Positions 1 to 8,928 of a DNA stretch of 45,976 nucleotides are shown here, piece by piece. How positions within the stretch are numbered: the first letter of the stretch is position 1; every line of letters starts with the position of its first letter. Both the position numbers and the translations under genes were made by a program. This DNA comes from Bacteroides sp. (GTDB lineage: Bacteria; Bacteroidota; Bacteroidia; Bacteroidales; Bacteroidaceae). A model generated the notes under the pieces. The model did no database searches. It was not told the origin of the DNA and worked only from the letters and a program-made list of their open reading frames with translations. Location: assembly GCA_015060705.1 (NCBI GenBank), contig SUXY01000020.1:1-45976 (forward strand), read 5' to 3'.

Positions 1-2421
1 CTTTACGGTTCACGTGCAGGTAATGGTGTAATCTTGATTACTACTAAGAAGGGTCGTGAAAATCCAGGTTTGGGTATTACTGTTTCAGCATCAGTTTCTG
101 TAGAAGACATCTTCATGATGCCTGAACGCCAGAACATCTTCGGCCAGGGTTCTAATGGTCTTTACGAAGCTAAGTCAGGCTCTAGCTGGGGTCCTAAGAT
201 TGAAGGCCAGACCGTACAGAATTGGAATAACGAACAGGAAAAGTTGAGTTATTATGATAACGTAGACAACTTCTTCAGCACTGGTGTGAACATGACTGAA
301 AACGTTTCATTCGCTCAGCAATTCGGTAAGACAGCTGTCTATACTTCTTTCACCCGTTTGGACGACTATTCTAAGATTCCTGGTGCAGAATACAGCCGTA
401 CTAACATGATGCTCCGTGCTTCTTCTACATTCGGTAAGGATGACCGTTGGAGCTTGGACGCTAAGGTTCAATACATCTTGTCAGACGCAACCAACCGTCC
501 TATCTCTGGTAACAATACCAACAACTCATTCTACACCATGTTTACAATGCCTGCTACCGTAGACATTACACAGTTCAAGAACTCTGTAGACCCTACTACT
601 GGTAAAATGAGATGGTGGCAAGATGGTTCAGCTTTGAATCCATATTGGGCAGCAGACTACAATACCAACCAAGATAAGCGTAACCGTTTCTTGTTGAACG
701 GATCGTTGAAGTACAAGTTTACAGACTGGTTGAACGCTGAAATCAAGGCCGGTAGCGATATGTATTTTACTGAAACTCAAAGTAAATTGTATGCAGGAAG
801 CCCGAGATCAACCAATGGTAGCTATAGCTTTGGCGAACAGAAGTTCTATGAAAACAACTTCAGTTTCTTGGTAACAGCTCAGAAGGACCGCTTCTTGGGA
901 GATTTCGGTGGTACGGTAACTGTCGGTGGTAACATGATGGAACGCAAGTCTACAGGTCTCTCTGTAAATACAGGTAACAAACTGATTGTTCCGGATTGGT
1001 TCTGGTTAAGTAATGCAAACAAGGCAGACTTAAGTGTCGGACAAACATACAATCACAAGAAAATCAACTCTCTTTACGGTACATTCGGTGTAAACTATGA
1101 TGGTTGGGCGTTCTTGGATATCACAGCTCGTAATGACTGGTCTTCAGCTTTGAGCAAGGACAACCGTTCATTCTTCTACCCATCAGTAAGTGCATCATGG
1201 GTAATCAGCGATATGATCAACAACCGTGGTAAGGGCATGCCGGAATGGTTCACATACGCTAAGGCTCGTGTATCTTATGCACAAGTAGGTAACGACATGG
1301 ATCCATACCAATTGTACAACCAATACTCTATCGGTTCTGAAGGTAATACAGGTGGTATTACATCTTCTATGGGCGGTACCAAATATAACCCGGATGTAAA
1401 GAGTGAATTGATCAAATCATGGGAAGCCGGTGCTGAAGTTCGTTTCTTTAACAACCGCTTGGGCTTGGATTTCACTTGGTACAAGTCTAATGCAACTCGT
1501 CAGTTGATGAATATTCCATTGAATGCTTTGTCAGGTTACAGCAACATGAAGATCAATGCTGGTAACATCCAGAACCAAGGTATCGAAATCATGTTGAATG
1601 CTACTCCAATCCAGACTAAGGATTTCTCTTGGGATATGATGTTGAACTTCTCTAAGAACGAAAACAAGATTATCGATTTGTACGAAGGTGTTGAAACTTA
1701 TGGTTTGGGTGGTTATGCTGAAGTACAGGTTTATGCAGTAGCAGGTGGTAACTACGGTGAAATTTGGGGTACTAAGTTCCAGCGTGTAGAAGAAGGACCT
1801 CATGCAGGTAAGTTGTTATTGAATGCTGCCGGTTTGCCACAAGGAACTTCGGACTATCACAAGATTGGTGATCAGCAGGCAGATTATTTGTTAGGTTGGA
1901 CCAATACTTTCAACTATAAGAACTTCTCTTTGAGCTTCTTGATTGACGGTCGCTTCGGTGGAGATATCTATTCAGGTACTAACCACATGTTGCAAAGAAG
2001 TGGTGTGGCTGCTTGTACAGTCGTGGACGGCAAACGTGATAAGTTCGTGGTTGACGGTGTTATCGCTGACGGCAATGGCGGCTATGCTCCAAGCACAATC
2101 GAAGTAACTCCGGAACAATATTGGTCAGCTGTAACAGCAGGTAACATGGGTATCGCTGAAGCCAATGTTTATGATGCTACTAACATCCGTTTGCGTAACT
2201 TATCATTGAACTATGCATTCCCAAAGAAGATGTTGGAAAAAACTCCGTTCCAACAAGTGAAGTTGGGTCTTTCTTGCAACAACGTATGGATGATCCACAG
2301 CAACATGAACGGTGTAGACCCTGAATCAGTATTTGCAACCAGCACCAATGCAACTGGCTTCGAATATGCAGCGGCACCTACATCTCGTACATTCTTGTTT
2401 AATGTAACACTTGGTTTCTAA
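1..2421 (+). CDS. SusC-like TonB-dependent outer membrane receptor, 3' part
   Basis: This is the C-terminal part of a SusC/RagA-type TonB-dependent transporter, an outer membrane barrel that imports glycans together with a SusD lid. The frame is open from base 1 and the first residues, LYGSRAGNGVILITTKKG, are the conserved end of the plug domain, so the gene starts upstream of the window. About 806 residues are visible. They are rich in alternating aromatic beta strands and end in FLFNVTLGF, a typical barrel terminus with a final Phe. A SusD gene follows after 21 bp, which confirms the pair. The substrate cannot be told from this fragment. The family call is very secure; the missing N-terminus (signal peptide, carboxypeptidase-like domain, TonB box) cannot be assessed. 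Confidence 0.95.
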   Translation, partial: LYGSRAGNGVILITTKKGRENPGLGITVSASVSVEDIFMMPERQNIFGQGSNGLYEAKSGSSWGPKIEGQTVQNWNNEQEKLSYYDNVDNFFSTGVNMTENVSFAQQFGKTAVYTSFTRLDDYSKIPGAEYSRTNMMLRASSTFGKDDRWSLDAKVQYILSDATNRPISGNNTNNSFYTMFTMPATVDITQFKNSVDPTTGKMRWWQDGSALNPYWAADYNTNQDKRNRFLLNGSLKYKFTDWLNAEIKAGSDMYFTETQSKLYAGSPRSTNGSYSFGEQKFYENNFSFLVTAQKDRFLGDFGGTVTVGGNMMERKSTGLSVNTGNKLIVPDWFWLSNANKADLSVGQTYNHKKINSLYGTFGVNYDGWAFLDITARNDWSSALSKDNRSFFYPSVSASWVISDMINNRGKGMPEWFTYAKARVSYAQVGNDMDPYQLYNQYSIGSEGNTGGITSSMGGTKYNPDVKSELIKSWEAGAEVRFFNNRLGLDFTWYKSNATRQLMNIPLNALSGYSNMKINAGNIQNQGIEIMLNATPIQTKDFSWDMMLNFSKNENKIIDLYEGVETYGLGGYAEVQVYAVAGGNYGEIWGTKFQRVEEGPHAGKLLLNAAGLPQGTSDYHKIGDQQADYLLGWTNTFNYKNFSLSFLIDGRFGGDIYSGTNHMLQRSGVAACTVVDGKRDKFVVDGVIADGNGGYAPSTIEVTPEQYWSAVTAGNMGIAEANVYDATNIRLRNLSLNYAFPKKMLEKTPFQQVKLGLSCNNVWMIHSNMNGVDPESVFATSTNATGFEYAAAPTSRTFLFNVTLGF

Positions 2422-2442
2422 TCTTTTTAATAATTGAATACA

Positions 2443-4413
2443 ATGAAAAAGTTTAATAAAATATTCTTCACGTTAGCAATGGGTGCAGCCTTGATGGCTG
2501 GTACTACGTCTTGCGACGATTTTGAAGAAATCAACATCAATCCTGGCGTTGCTGGTGCAGAAGTGGTAAAGCCTTACTACGCATTGAATAACTCCATCAT
2601 CGGTGCGCAGCAAGACCCGCACATCGCAGAACGTATTGCTGTTTATAACTGGGCTTCAGCTGCCCGTATCTCTGGTTCCAACAGTACTTATTTGAGTGCT
2701 GGTCGTTATGACGATGGTTACAATAACGATTATCATGGAAACAGTTTTTTAAGTGGTTGGATCAAGAATGCAACTATGGCTATCACATTGGCGGATGAAG
2801 TAGCAGAACAGATGACAACTACCCATGACCAAAACTTCAATAAGAATACAAAGTCTTTCGCGCGTATTTGGAGAGCCGTTTTGATTTCTGAATATGCCGA
2901 CAACTTCGGTCCTTATCCTATTGAAGCATTCCAGGGGACTAATCCGGAATTCAACAGTGTAAAAGATGTATATTATTTCTTGTTGGACGAGCTGAAGGCC
3001 GCTGTAGCTGACATCGTTTTGACAGAAGAAGCAACATCTGAAGAAGCCAAGAGTGACCCATTGTTCGGTTTCAACGCTCAAAAATGGGCTAAGTATGGTA
3101 ACAGTCTCCGTTTGCGTTTAGCGATGCGTTTGTCACGTGTAGACAACGCAAAGGCTAAGAGCGAATTTGAAGCTGTAGACAAGAGCATGTTGATTACTAC
3201 TATGGCAGATATTGCCAAGGTGAAGGAATATGACCAATGGAATGCATGGGCTGGTATTTATTCACGTTCTTGGAATTACATTGATATCACTTCTACGATG
3301 TCTAATATCTTGACTGGTTTGGGTGGTGTATCGGTAGCGGAACAACGCCCGGACTTGGTTGGAGTAGCCAATTTCAAGCCGATGAATTACTTGGGCTTGC
3401 AGTTTGCTGACCACTATGCAGATAAGACTGACAATCCGACTAAGGGTTATTGGATGGATGGTATCCCAGAAAATCTTGACCCTCGTGCATTGAGACTTTA
3501 CTGCTTGCCTAACGATGAAGCTGCAGACAACTTCATGGATTATGGTTCTACCACTAATCACGATAAGTATTATATGAAAGACGAAGCTGGTGAGCCTTTG
3601 AAAATTAATGGTGACACTATCAAGATTTTAGCAAGCCATACTTGGAATTATTATCCAGCAGCTTCTCGTACTGCTTGGTCTCCTAAATTTGCAAAAAATG
3701 GTGTATCAGGCTCTTATCCGTATACATTGCCAGTATTGTGTAAGACATACGGTGGTAACTCTCAAAGCTCACGTGTGTGGTTCGGTCCATGGGAAACTCA
3801 CTTTTTGTTGGCAGAAGCTGCATTGTACGGTTGGAATGCCGGTACAACTGCTGAAGCTGCTTACGAACAGGGTATCCGTACTAGCTTCGAGAACTTTGGA
3901 GTAAGTCAATTTGTCGATGCATACTTGCAGTCTGAAGATTACAATCGTATTGGTGTATCAGTTAAGTTCTCTCACACAGCAGAGCCAACTGACTTCACAG
4001 CTAACTATGTAAATGGTTATGACAATCAGCCGGGTACAACAACTTACGAATATCCAGATGCAAGCAAATCTTTGTACAAGGATGGTTTGAATACCCAATT
4101 GGCTAAGATTATAACTCAAAAGTACATTGCACAGACTCCGTATGGTTCATTGGAAATTTGGAATGACCGTCGTCGTCTTGGTTTGCCTTGGTTTGATATT
4201 CCTAACAATGAAACCGTAATGGTTGGTTATGACATGGCTAATACATGGACTCCGACTACTTACGAAACAGGTCAAACTATCGGTGTATTCCCACAACGTT
4301 TGCGTTATCCGACAAGTTTGCGTAACGCTGATGAAGCAGGTTATAATAAGGCTCTCGAATTGTTGGGTGGTGAAAATACTACTATCACTCCGCTTTGGTG
4401 GGCTATTCATTAA
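2443..4413 (+). CDS. SusD-like surface glycan-binding lipoprotein
   Basis: A 656-residue SusD/RagB-family lipoprotein, partner of the preceding SusC. The start chosen is ATG 2443, which gives a compact signal peptide and a lipobox ending at Cys24 (GTTSC) followed by acidic DDFEE, a pattern typical of surface-exported Bacteroidetes lipoproteins. A TTG nine bases upstream is in frame but adds nothing. The motif EININPG after the lipidated Cys and the overall length point to the SusD-like_2 branch rather than classical starch SusD. SusD proteins bind glycan at the cell surface and close over the SusC barrel. A strong hairpin terminator follows at 4441. No glycosidase, SusE or regulator is visible beside this pair, so the substrate is unknown. 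Confidence 0.93.
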   Translation: MKKFNKIFFTLAMGAALMAGTTSCDDFEEININPGVAGAEVVKPYYALNNSIIGAQQDPHIAERIAVYNWASAARISGSNSTYLSAGRYDDGYNNDYHGNSFLSGWIKNATMAITLADEVAEQMTTTHDQNFNKNTKSFARIWRAVLISEYADNFGPYPIEAFQGTNPEFNSVKDVYYFLLDELKAAVADIVLTEEATSEEAKSDPLFGFNAQKWAKYGNSLRLRLAMRLSRVDNAKAKSEFEAVDKSMLITTMADIAKVKEYDQWNAWAGIYSRSWNYIDITSTMSNILTGLGGVSVAEQRPDLVGVANFKPMNYLGLQFADHYADKTDNPTKGYWMDGIPENLDPRALRLYCLPNDEAADNFMDYGSTTNHDKYYMKDEAGEPLKINGDTIKILASHTWNYYPAASRTAWSPKFAKNGVSGSYPYTLPVLCKTYGGNSQSSRVWFGPWETHFLLAEAALYGWNAGTTAEAAYEQGIRTSFENFGVSQFVDAYLQSEDYNRIGVSVKFSHTAEPTDFTANYVNGYDNQPGTTTYEYPDASKSLYKDGLNTQLAKIITQKYIAQTPYGSLEIWNDRRRLGLPWFDIPNNETVMVGYDMANTWTPTTYETGQTIGVFPQRLRYPTSLRNADEAGYNKALELLGGENTTITPLWWAIH

Positions 4414-4440
4414 TTGAATTCCTAAACTTATAAAAAAGGT

Positions 4441-4475
4441 CGAGGATGCTCTTACGAGCGTCCTCGCTTCTTTTA
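4441..4475 (+). terminator. Rho-independent terminator after the first susCD pair
   Basis: A 10-bp stem, CGAGGATGCT and AGCGTCCTCG with one G-T pair, closes the loop CTTACG and is followed by CTTCTTTTATGTTT. It lies 27 bp after the SusD stop codon. Confidence 0.85.
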
Positions 4476-4655
4476 TGTTTAAGGATTTCTTGTTTTCTTC
4501 GTTTTTTGTTGTATTTTTGTGGAATCATCAACATGTGAACCAGTGAAAATAGCTGTTGAGTTTTTGTTGAAACTGCATTGTGAAGGTTCATTAAGGTTCA
4601 GTAAATGGGTGCTTGATCTATAAAAGGATATTTTAAGTATTATCATAAATAAGCT

Positions 4656-4810
4656 ATCACAAAGAAAACATTTTTACATACAGCTTTCTTGGTTTTAGGT
4701 TTGTTGGTTTCTGCTCTGGAGTCCAACGGTTATTATTTTAAAGATTTTACTCCAGGCCAAGTCATCTTAAAGAATAAGCAGTTTGCCCGTGGCAAATTTA
4801 ATTATGGTTT
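4656..4810 (+). pseudogene. Decayed 5' fragment of a secreted-protein gene
   Basis: The frame from 4656 reads ITKKTFLHTAFLVLGLLV and then about 35 residues containing YYFKDFTPGQVILKNKQFARG. This looks like a signal peptide plus the beginning of a mature secreted protein. There is no start codon: a stop (TAA) sits directly upstream and the first plausible codon is ATC where ATG would be expected. After about 50 residues the frame continues only through promoter-like sequence to a stop at 4863-4865. I read it as a truncated relic. The parent family has no name I can give with confidence. The bases 4476-4655 in front of it hold no recognisable gene. Confidence 0.5.
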
Positions 4811-4833
4811 TGCCTTAATAACGACAAGCGCTC

Positions 4834-4866
4834 ATTATTCAATTTGCATTATTCAAATTGAATAAT
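4834..4866. repeat. 13-bp perfect inverted repeat in a promoter
   Basis: ATTATTCAATTTG (4834-4846) and CAAATTGAATAAT (4854-4866) are exact reverse complements with a 7-base spacer. The repeat covers the -33 box and spacer of the promoter at 4843-4874, so it could be an operator. Confidence 0.7.
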
Positions 4867-4874
4867 TATATTTG
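4843..4874 (+). promoter_or_regulatory. Bacteroidetes-type promoter of the ATPase remnant
   Basis: TTTG (4843-4846), a 20-base spacer and TATATTTG (4867-4874) match the Bacteroidetes sigma-ABfr consensus TTTG-N19-20-TAnnTTTG. The start codon of the ATPase relic is 20 bases downstream. Confidence 0.65.
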
Positions 4875-4893
4875 TCCCATTAAACCAATTAAT

Positions 4894-5207
4894 ATGAAGA
4901 ATCCTTTTATCATAACAGGAAAAATACCGGAAGCCTATTTTTGTGATAGCGGATGCTTGCACAAATCCCTACTCGGCAGAAGGAACTGCTTTATGCTATT
5001 GCTTCAGAAGGTAAGGCAGACAAGGTACTTGGATCGGCATTCATAAAAAGGCATTCGCTCCAGTCCGCCAGCTCTGTCCAAGCTGCTCTTAAAAAATTAT
5101 TGGCACTTGACTTCATAACAATGGAAGAAAGTTATTATACACTTCCTGACCGTTTCATGTCCTTATACATCAAACTAAGGCAGAACCCGTCTATGCGACT
5201 CCTCTAA
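4894..5207 (+). pseudogene. AAA-family ATPase (ATPase_2 type), internally deleted and frameshifted
   Basis: ATG 4894 starts MKNPFIITGKIPEAYFCD, which resembles the N-terminus of the large Bacteroidales ATP-binding proteins of the archaeal-ATPase type, normally about 370 residues. Immediately after, from 4953 in a different frame, comes MLAQIPTRQKELLYAIASEG and about 64 more residues (SSVQAALKKLLALDFI and onward). These resemble the winged-helix C-terminus of the same family. The Walker A and B region between them is missing and the two ends are out of frame, so this is a deletion relic. The promoter-like sequence upstream is intact. Family assignment is from remembered family sequences and was not checked by a search. 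Confidence 0.7.
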
Positions 5208-5222
5208 TGAAGACTCCCCAAA

Positions 5223-5260
5223 GAGGTGGATGTGTCAAAATACGCATCCACTTCTTTTTA
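5223..5260 (+). terminator. Hairpin terminator between convergent units
   Basis: A 12-bp stem with two wobble pairs (5223-5234 with 5243-5254) around GTGGATG / CATCCAC is followed by TTTTTA. It lies between the ATPase relic and the convergent minus-strand operon ending at 5270. Confidence 0.75.
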
Positions 5261-5269
5261 GGCCCCTTT

Positions 5270-5743
5270 TCATTCCATATCCTCTTCCATCTTGAAGCTT
5301 TTCAGCATTCGGTCCACGACCCTATCATCTGTCCGGTTATAAATAATGGAGATGTAATAAACACTTCCAGCATCTTTGGTCATCAAACAAGCATATCGAC
5401 AAGGGTCGCCATCTGTTATTCCTTTCAAAACAACGCCATGGAATTGCGGCAGATCCAAAGGACTAACTCCCGACGGATTTTCGACTCCATCATCCTCTGC
5501 CAAACCTTTCACCAATTCGTTCATGTCCTCCTTGGTCATGTCTTCAGAGTCGAGGGCATGTATGGAAATATAGAAACGGCTATTGTTCAACAAGAACGTA
5601 TCTTCCGTATCTTCTTCCACCAAGATACCCCTCGGGGCATTGAAAGTCAACCCGAATGCAGTCCATGTAATGGGAGCCATTGCCTGGGCACTAACCGACA
5701 AATACATGCAAATAGCAGCAATGAACAAAAAGAATCTCTTCAT
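5270..5743 (-). CDS. Small secreted protein of unknown function
   Basis: A 157-residue protein with a clear Sec signal peptide (MKRFFLFIAAICMYLSVSAQA, cleavage after SAQA). The mature part (ITWTAFGLTFNAPRG and onward) is predicted soluble with alternating strands and two helices. It has no lipobox, membrane segment or catalytic motif that I recognise. It is the last gene of an operon, 11 bp after the acyl-CoA synthetase stop, and is followed by a terminator. It is probably periplasmic or secreted. The operon suggests co-expression with fatty-acid activation, but I do not infer a function. Confidence 0.8.
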   Translation of the reverse strand: MKRFFLFIAAICMYLSVSAQAMAPITWTAFGLTFNAPRGILVEEDTEDTFLLNNSRFYISIHALDSEDMTKEDMNELVKGLAEDDGVENPSGVSPLDLPQFHGVVLKGITDGDPCRYACLMTKDAGSVYYISIIYNRTDDRVVDRMLKSFKMEEDME

Positions 5744-5754
5744 ACACTTCTCTT

Positions 5755-7407
5755 TTATTTATCTTTTGCACGGATTTCCACACGACGGATCTTACCGCTA
5801 ATGGTCTTCGGCAATTCTTCTACAAACTCGATGACACGCGGATATTTATAAGGAGCAGTCACCTTCTTCACATGGTTCTGCAACTCCTTGATGAGTTCCG
5901 GTCCTTCCTTACCCTTGTAGTCCTTTGAGAGGATGATGGTAGCCTTTACCACCTGTCCACGGATTTCATCAGGTACACCGGTAATGGCACATTCCACGAC
6001 AGCCGGATGAGTCATCAACGCACTTTCCACTTCGAAAGGTCCGATACGATAACCGGAACTCTTGATCACATCGTCGGCACGGCCTACAAACCAATAGTAA
6101 CCGTCTTCATCGCGCCAAGCCACGTCGCCGGTGAAATAAGTATCATCATGCCATGCATCTTCGGTACGTTCCGCATCGCGATAGTATTCCTTGAACAAGC
6201 CCAATGGCTTACCGTTATGGGTACGCACCACAATCTGACCTTGTTCCCCGTCTTCTGCCGAACGGCCATCGTTTGTAAGCAAGTCGATTTCGTATTGTGG
6301 GTTAGGGACACCCATGCTACCCGGTTTCGGCTCCATCCATGGGAAAGTACCCAAGGTCATGGTGGTTTCAGTCTGACCAAAACCTTCCATAAGACGAATA
6401 CCTGTTACTTTCAAGAAGGTTTCGTATACCGAGTAGTTCAAAGCTTCACCTGCAGTGGTACAATATTCCAACGACGAAAGATCGTACTTGCTTATGTCTT
6501 CCTTAATCAAGAAACGGTAGATAGTCGGAGGTGCACAAAGCGAGGTAATCTTGCAATCCTGAATCTTCTGCAAGATATCAGCCGGAGTGAACTTTTCGTG
6601 GTCGTACACAAAGATATTGGCACCAGCAATCATCTGTCCATATAGCTTGCCCCATACAGCCTTTCCCCAACCGGTATCGGCAATGGTCAAGTGCAAGCTG
6701 TTTTCGTGCAAGTTATGCCAGAACGAACCGGTAGTGATATGTCCCAACGGATACGTAAAGTCATGCGCTACCATCTTCGGCTCACCGGTAGTACCACTGG
6801 TGAAATACATCAACGAGGTATCGTCATTGGTATTCGGATGTTCCGGCTTCACGAAAGGAGCCGCCTGTGCGATGCCTTCCTGGAAATCCTTGAACCCTTC
6901 CGGCATCCCCGGGCCGATGCTTACTACATGCTGCAACGTAGGACAGCCCGGCATGGCTTCGATGATGTGGTCGGTAATCACATCCTCACCGGCACAAACA
7001 ATCATCTTGATATCGGCTGCATTGCAACGGTAGATGATGTCCTTCTTGGTAAGCAAGTGAGTAGCGGGAATCACTACGGCACCCAACTTATGCAAAGCGA
7101 TGATAGAGAACCAGAATTCAATACGACGTTTCAAAATGAGCATCACCATATCACCATGTCCGATACCAAGGCTTTGGAAATACGAAGCGGTAGCATCGGT
7201 CTTTTCCTTCAGTTCTGCATAGGTATATTGATGTTCAGCACCTTGGTCGTTGGTCCAAAGAATGGCTTTCTTTTCCGGTTGTTCAGCCGCCCAGGCATCT
7301 ACGATATCGTAACCGAAATTGAAGTTTTCAGGCACTTCAATCTTAAAGTTCTTTATAAAATCCTCTTGAGAGGTATACTTTGTCTGTTTTACAAATCTTT
7401 CTAACAT
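5755..7407 (-). CDS. AMP-forming acyl-CoA synthetase (medium-chain type)
   Basis: A 550-residue member of the ANL adenylating superfamily. It activates a carboxylic acid as acyl-AMP and then forms acyl-CoA. Visible motifs are the P-loop YFTSGTTGEPKM near residue 205, the aromatic motif GFGQTETT near 345, YFTGDVAWRDEDGYYWFVGR near 430, and the C-terminal PKTISGKIRR with the catalytic lysine. The arrangement resembles medium-chain acyl-CoA synthetases more than acetyl-CoA synthetase, which is longer. It is the second gene of a minus-strand operon, 23 bp after an XRE-cupin regulator. That pairing recurs in gut Bacteroidetes as I recall it. The acid substrate is not determinable from the sequence. 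Confidence 0.92.
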   Translation of the reverse strand: MLERFVKQTKYTSQEDFIKNFKIEVPENFNFGYDIVDAWAAEQPEKKAILWTNDQGAEHQYTYAELKEKTDATASYFQSLGIGHGDMVMLILKRRIEFWFSIIALHKLGAVVIPATHLLTKKDIIYRCNAADIKMIVCAGEDVITDHIIEAMPGCPTLQHVVSIGPGMPEGFKDFQEGIAQAAPFVKPEHPNTNDDTSLMYFTSGTTGEPKMVAHDFTYPLGHITTGSFWHNLHENSLHLTIADTGWGKAVWGKLYGQMIAGANIFVYDHEKFTPADILQKIQDCKITSLCAPPTIYRFLIKEDISKYDLSSLEYCTTAGEALNYSVYETFLKVTGIRLMEGFGQTETTMTLGTFPWMEPKPGSMGVPNPQYEIDLLTNDGRSAEDGEQGQIVVRTHNGKPLGLFKEYYRDAERTEDAWHDDTYFTGDVAWRDEDGYYWFVGRADDVIKSSGYRIGPFEVESALMTHPAVVECAITGVPDEIRGQVVKATIILSKDYKGKEGPELIKELQNHVKKVTAPYKYPRVIEFVEELPKTISGKIRRVEIRAKDK

Positions 7408-7430
7408 AATACCTTTTCTCCCTTTATCTC

Positions 7431-7985
7431 TTACATGATAATCGCCAAGAACTTCACGGTCTTGCCATCCAAAGCCTGCATACCGTGTGGCTTGGTAGAA
7501 TCAAAATACAAACTGTCTCCTTCGTTCAAGATGATGTCCTTACCATCGATATTCAACAACAAGCGACCTTCCATGACCATATTAAACTCCTGACCTTCGT
7601 GTGAATTTAGGTGCAAAGGAGTACCTTCCGGTTTCGGTTCAACAGTCACGATGAATGGATCGGCAATACGACGACGGAAGCCAGATGCCAAGGCTTCGTA
7701 TTTATATGCCTTGGTACGTTCTACCGATACGCCTGCTCCCTTACGAGTCAAGAAGTAAGCATTCATCTTCGGTTCTTCTCCGAACATCAATACGTCCAAA
7801 GAAACTTCGTATTTACGGGCAATCTGCTGCAAAGCGCTTACAGAAATATCCTTATTACCGCTTTCCATTTCCAAATATGCATCGAGTGACATTTGGCAGG
7901 CATCAGCCACTTCCTCCGGAGTCAAGTCCAAGACATCACGCAAGCCACGCAAGCGTTCTGCTATTTGTTTTATTTGTTCGTTCAT
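7431..7985 (-). CDS. XRE-family regulator with C-terminal cupin domain
   Basis: A 184-residue cytoplasmic transcription factor. An N-terminal helix-turn-helix (about residues 8-64, LTPEEVADACQMSLDAYLEM) is followed by a cupin_2 beta barrel (about 110-180, HEGQEFNMVMEGRLLLNIDG, then GDSLYFDSTKPHGMQALDG). Cupin sensors of this type bind small ligands and control an adjacent metabolic gene. As the first gene of the operon it probably regulates itself, the acyl-CoA synthetase and the small secreted protein, possibly in response to a fatty acid. That ligand is an inference from context only. Confidence 0.92.
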   Translation of the reverse strand: MNEQIKQIAERLRGLRDVLDLTPEEVADACQMSLDAYLEMESGNKDISVSALQQIARKYEVSLDVLMFGEEPKMNAYFLTRKGAGVSVERTKAYKYEALASGFRRRIADPFIVTVEPKPEGTPLHLNSHEGQEFNMVMEGRLLLNIDGKDIILNEGDSLYFDSTKPHGMQALDGKTVKFLAIIM

Positions 7986-8010
7986 AGTCCAATTATGTTA
8001 CAATTTGCCG

Positions 8011-8018
8011 CAAATATA
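8011..8018 (-). promoter_or_regulatory. -7 box of the XRE-cupin operon
   Basis: The minus strand reads TATATTTG 26 bases before the start codon, matching TAnnTTTG. No good TTTG -33 element is visible, so only the -7 element is called. Confidence 0.5.
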
Positions 8019-8028
8019 CACATTTGGG

Positions 8029-8808
8029 TTATTTTACGCAACTAATCTTCATTGCTTTGATAATGGCCGATGAAAATCCTTCATGGTCCAACTCGTTAAT
8101 TCCACGGATAGTAATGCCACCCGGTGTCGTTATCTTATCGATTTCGACCGATGGGTGGGTATCGTTATTTAAAATCAACGAAGCAGCTCCTTTAACCGAT
8201 TGAGCGACCATGCGTTGGGCATCTTTCGGATAAACTCCCAATTCGATACCTGCCTGCATGGCTGCTTGTATATATTTCAATACATACGCAATGCCGCACG
8301 AGGTCAAGGCGGTGGTTGCTGCCATCTGGTTTTCAGGAATCAACATCGCCAATCCCATTTCGTTGAAGATGTCGAGCAAAAGCTGTTCTTGTTCCTTCGA
8401 CGCGTGATGACTGGCAATCAAAGTCATGCTTTCCAGTTGGGAAATTGCGGTGTTAGGAATCACCCGGAATACAGTCATCTTCTCCCCTACCCAACTTTCG
8501 AATTGCTCGAACGAGATACCTGCCGCTACGGATACCAGCATCTGCTTTTCGGCATCGAGCAGAAGTTCCTTCACCACTTGTTCAATGAACCAAGGCTTTA
8601 CAGCCAACAAGACTATATCAGCACCTTGAGCAGCTTCCACATTGCAATTCGTTACTTGCATGTCCGGAAACTCTGCTTTCAAGGCATCCAGTTTCCCGTT
8701 GCTGGGATTGGAAACACAGATATCTGCCGTTTCTATAATGGTTCCTTTGGCCAAGCCACGGGCAATGGCACCACCCATGTTGCCGGCTCCTATGATTGCT
8801 ATTTTCAT
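8029..8808 (-). CDS. proC: Pyrroline-5-carboxylate reductase
   Basis: A 259-residue ProC, which reduces 1-pyrroline-5-carboxylate to proline with NAD(P)H. The start is ATG 8808, because MKIAIIGAGNMGGAIARG begins directly with the Rossmann motif GxGxMG; the five in-frame codons upstream are not needed. Other family features are LLAVKPWF, VRVIPNT-like FRVIPNTAIS, ALTSCGIAYV, and the C-terminal signature near TTPGGITIRGINELDHEGF. It lies last in the arginine operon, separated from argD by a 91-bp palindromic repeat. Grouping proC with arginine genes joins two glutamate-derived pathways. Confidence 0.96.
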   Translation of the reverse strand: MKIAIIGAGNMGGAIARGLAKGTIIETADICVSNPSNGKLDALKAEFPDMQVTNCNVEAAQGADIVLLAVKPWFIEQVVKELLLDAEKQMLVSVAAGISFEQFESWVGEKMTVFRVIPNTAISQLESMTLIASHHASKEQEQLLLDIFNEMGLAMLIPENQMAATTALTSCGIAYVLKYIQAAMQAGIELGVYPKDAQRMVAQSVKGAASLILNNDTHPSVEIDKITTPGGITIRGINELDHEGFSSAIIKAMKISCVK

Positions 8809-8824
8809 ATGGCTAAAAGACAAA

Positions 8825-8915
8825 TGTCATTCAGACGACCGAAGGGAGGAAGAATCTCAGGAACATAAAGTAAGTGTTACCGAGATTCTTCGTCACTCCG
8901 TTCCTCTGAATGACA
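8825..8915. repeat. REP-like palindromic repeat, copy A
   Basis: It begins TGTCATTCAG and ends CTGAATGACA, with internal GAAGAATCTC and GAGATTCTTCG arms. It is one of four copies in the window and lies between proC and argD. Confidence 0.85.
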
Positions 8916-8928
8916 ATATTATTGATAA

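Noticed and set aside
5207-5851. A 214-codon open frame on the plus strand.
   Set aside because: It overlaps the small secreted protein and the end of the acyl-CoA synthetase on the other strand, both of which have clear features, and its translation shows no family or signal.
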